Part shown: in pieces, positions 6,716 to 7,411 of the stretch
Layout of the letters: the number at the start of each line of letters is the position of its first letter
Numbering within the stretch: position 1 is the stretch's first letter
From: CAZCBD01 sp964496755
Lineage (GTDB): Bacteria > Bacteroidota > Ignavibacteria > Ignavibacteriales > Melioribacteraceae
Reading direction: 5' to 3'
Assembly (NCBI GenBank): GCA_964496755.1
Contig: CAZCBD010000139.1
Span: forward strand, 1 to 7,411
DNA length: 7,411 nucleotides
The notes under the pieces: model-generated
Seen by the model: the letters and a program-made list of their open reading frames with translations, nothing else
Told to the model about the DNA's origin: nothing
Databases searched by the model: none
Program-made: the position numbers and the translations under genes

Positions 6716-7411
6716 ATTTTAATACTCTTTTTATTAAAGATGTGTTGGCTTTTATCAATAATTCAAATTTATTTTTGGTTTTGTTTAATATTAAAATATT
6801 ATCAACTTTTTTAAGTTGGTCTAATAAACCGATATAAACAAATTTATTATTTTTTAATTCAAATAATTCATGATTTGAATATACTAAAGTCGCTTCATCA
6901 TTTTGAAATACTTTAAAGTTACTTTTATTAAATCTTGCATCACAACTAATTCTATTAATTCCATTTTCACTTACCAAGTATAACCCGCGTTCGGCTTCCA
7001 GAATTAGTTCCGTATTTTTCTTTTTATTAAGCAGTTTAACTTTCTTAATTCTGTTCAAAGAAGGATCTGATATTTCATTGCCACCAATTATAATTTTTTC
7101 CTGATTTTCAAATAGCGAAGAAAAAACCTTTTCTCCTTTTGCCCCAAATCCTAAAAAAGTATCATTGCCGGTTAATGTGTCGGAATTTAGAAGATTAATT
7201 TGCTGCGAATCTATTTTGTACGAATTAATAATTTGTAACGAATCTTTCCGATAAAAAATCTTCACACTATTCTTTTTAAAAAACATATTTTCAATCTTAC
7301 CGTTAAGAGAAATCAGCTTCCCACTGATTTTTGAATTATTATTAATTTTAATAAATTCAAAACCATTGGTACTATTGAGTGAAATAATATTCAACTTATT
7401 ATTTAGCGCAT
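6702..7411 (-). CDS. Unrecognised repeat protein, beta-propeller-like, C-terminal part (5' end outside window)
   Basis: The frame is open from the window edge to the TAA at 6702-6704, giving about 235 residues. The TTG at 7394 is not a credible start, because the frame continues upstream (ALNNK) to the edge. I do not recognise the family. The sequence is Asn/Lys/Leu/Ile-rich with short predicted strands separated by polar turns (FEFIKINNN, SGKLISLNGKI, FELKNNKFVYIG). Two segments look like copies of one another: KKVKLLNKKKNTELILEAE followed by SENG, and KKVDNILILNKTKNKFELLIKA followed by KYEN. Each runs as hydrophobic strand, NKxKN turn, ELxI strand, as in blades of beta-propellers such as FG-GAP/VCBS-like domains. 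No transmembrane helix is visible in this part. It is the first visible gene of the operon and overlaps the protease gene by 14 nt, so the two products are probably made together and may both be exported. The propeller fold is an inference. Confidence 0.7.
   Translation of the reverse strand, partial: ALNNKLNIISLNSTNGFEFIKINNNSKISGKLISLNGKIENMFFKKNSVKIFYRKDSLQIINSYKIDSQQINLLNSDTLTGNDTFLGFGAKGEKVFSSLFENQEKIIIGGNEISDPSLNRIKKVKLLNKKKNTELILEAERGLYLVSENGINRISCDARFNKSNFKVFQNDEATLVYSNHELFELKNNKFVYIGLLDQLKKVDNILILNKTKNKFELLIKANTSLIKRVLKYENK

Overview
The window is AT-rich (by eye about one third G+C) and reads as a chromosomal segment of a Bacteroidota/FCB-group bacterium, most likely from the Ignavibacteria side. 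The pointers are an S46 dipeptidyl-peptidase, an Ignavibacteria-style outer-membrane barrel protein, a secreted metalloprotease with a FlgD-like/type IX-style C-terminal module, and CcmA/CcmB. The taxonomic call is inference from protein style; there is no rRNA marker here.

Layout, left half (+ strand, 1-3728): the C-terminal end of a beta-barrel outer-membrane protein (cut by the window edge) is followed after 5 nt by a PAS-histidine kinase with a TTG start and a cysteine cluster in its sensor domain. The kinase reading frame is broken by one extra base near 1320. Restoring it gives a continuous protein of about 381 residues with the complete C-terminal ATPase region. After a 71-nt gap lies an intact 714-residue S46 serine exopeptidase, whose triad (H88/D225/S648) and specificity arginine (R666) point to a DPP11-like enzyme that removes dipeptides with acidic P1 residues.

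Middle: a perfect 10-bp hairpin with T-tracts on both sides (3736-3761) separates two convergent transcription units and probably terminates both.

Right half (- strand, 7411 down to 3780): four genes are packed with overlapping ends (14, 8 and 11 nt), which is a tight operon. In transcription order they are the C-terminal part of an unrecognised repeat/beta-propeller-like protein (cut by the window edge), a secreted HExxH metalloprotease, ccmA (ABC ATPase) and ccmB (six-helix membrane subunit of the cytochrome c maturation system I transporter). The operon ends at the shared terminator, so ccmC/E/F are not downstream of ccmB here.

How it fits together: the proteins act mostly at the envelope (outer-membrane barrel, periplasmic peptidase, exported protease, inner-membrane transporter). 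No mobile element, CRISPR array, tRNA or rRNA was seen, and no gene-free stretch exceeds 300 bases. I did not find a convincing new system. The points most worth checking are the kinase frameshift, the cysteine cluster in its PAS domain, and the fusion of an exported protease/propeller pair with ccmAB into one overlapping operon.
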